DNA from: Candidatus Acidiferrales bacterium
Lineage (GTDB): Bacteria > Acidobacteriota > Terriglobia > Acidiferrales > UBA7541
Reading direction: 5' to 3'
DNA: 7,034 bases
Assembly: GCA_030044295.1 (NCBI GenBank)
Contig: JASHWB010000146.1
Coordinates: forward strand, 1 to 7,034
Shown: piece by piece, positions 6,769 to 7,034 of the stretch
How positions within the stretch are numbered: the first letter of the stretch is position 1
Layout of the letters: each line of letters starts with the position of its first letter
Made by a program: the position numbers and the translations under genes
The notes under the pieces: model-generated
The model's input: the letters and a program-made list of their open reading frames with translations, nothing else
What the model was told of the DNA's origin: nothing
The model's database searches: none

Positions 6769-7034
6769 TCAATCCAGCTTGGTTGCAGAATTCATTTGAG
6801 TTGCAGGCCCGGAAATCGCAGCTGCCGGACCGGAGCGAACCCTTCCAACTGTTAATCCGAATGCTGCCGAAGCGCCCGCTTTCTTGAGGGCTCGGGAACA
6901 GGCATCAAGCGTCGCGCCAGTCGTCAATACATCATCTACCAGCAGAATGCGGAGATTGTCAATCTTCATCCCTCCGCGAGTGGCGTACGCGCCACGCACC
7001 GACTTCCAGTGCTCCGTACGGGAAAGCACCAATC
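6769..7034 (-). CDS. comF: ComF-family phosphoribosyltransferase, C-terminal part
   Basis: The frame is open to the right edge of the window, so this is the 3' part of a - strand gene, about 88 codons ending in TGA at 6771-6769. The leftmost possible start in view is a TTG and is almost certainly an internal leucine. The PRPP-binding loop VDDVLTTGATL is at visible residues 32-42, preceded by RGAY (13-16), which fits the R-x-x-N-x-x-GAF region of ComF. It is followed by the helix ending in LKKAGA typical of the family. In naturally competent bacteria ComF helps move incoming single-stranded DNA across the inner membrane; in other bacteria the homologue (GntX-like) has an unclear role. The N-terminal zinc-finger half would be outside the window. 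Another type I phosphoribosyltransferase is possible, but the context and motif favour ComF. Confidence 0.82.
   Translation of the reverse strand, partial: LVLSRTEHWKSVRGAYATRGGMKIDNLRILLVDDVLTTGATLDACSRALKKAGASAAFGLTVGRVRSGPAAAISGPATQMNSATKLD

Noticed and set aside
6750..6780. Possible - strand promoter (TTGAGG with TATAAG-like box) before the HNH gene
   Set aside because: The spacing between the two boxes is about 13 bases, too short for a normal promoter, and the match is weak.
6441..6887. Open frames on the + strand opposite the HNH and ComF-like genes
   Set aside because: The - strand frames carry the HNH core and the PRPP-binding loop; the + strand translations carry nothing recognisable.
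4397..7034. A defence island or mobile element built from the two nucleases
   Set aside because: No integrase, transposase, methyltransferase, toxin, reverse transcriptase, CRISPR repeat or boundary repeat is visible, and the neighbours are housekeeping genes.

Overview
The window looks like a chromosomal segment from a member of the Acidobacteriota. The main evidence is the secreted protein at 285-1214, which has the layout of the acidobacterial VWFA-related family. A QueA with an extra loop and the high G+C (roughly 60% by eye) fit but are weaker evidence. I see no rRNA, tRNA, CRISPR array, insertion sequence, integrase or att-like repeat. Coding density is high, and the longest gap between genes is about 166 bases.

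Left and centre (1-5893, + strand): seven genes run in one direction with almost no spacing. They are the 3' end of moaE (molybdopterin synthase large subunit), a secreted von Willebrand factor A protein, an inositol-monophosphatase-family enzyme, queA (queuosine tRNA modification), a calcineurin-like metallophosphoesterase, a small membrane-anchored protein, and a ~498-residue protein that I cannot name. Junctions are a one-base ATGA overlap (moaE/VWA), 21 bases, 0 bases (phosphatase/queA), 5 bases or a GTGA overlap (queA/phosphoesterase), 7 bases and 35 bases. This suggests one transcript with translational coupling. The functions are mixed: cofactor synthesis, phosphate-ester hydrolysis, tRNA modification and envelope. 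It reads as a housekeeping gene string rather than one pathway.

Right (5894-7034, - strand): two genes point the other way, the C-terminal part of a ComF-like phosphoribosyltransferase followed by an HNH endonuclease with a zinc-type CxxC pair. They are probably co-transcribed. A 12-bp hairpin followed by a U-rich tract, read on the - strand, lies in the convergent gap and should end that transcript. A 26-base-period tandem duplication sits just upstream of the HNH gene.

The least explained item is the protein at 4397-5893. Its C-terminal third carries a pattern typical of PD-(D/E)XK nucleases (D, then ExK, then QxxxY), while its first ~340 residues match nothing I recognise. No complete new multi-gene system is evident; this orphan putative nuclease, tail-to-tail with an HNH nuclease and a ComF gene, is the best lead.
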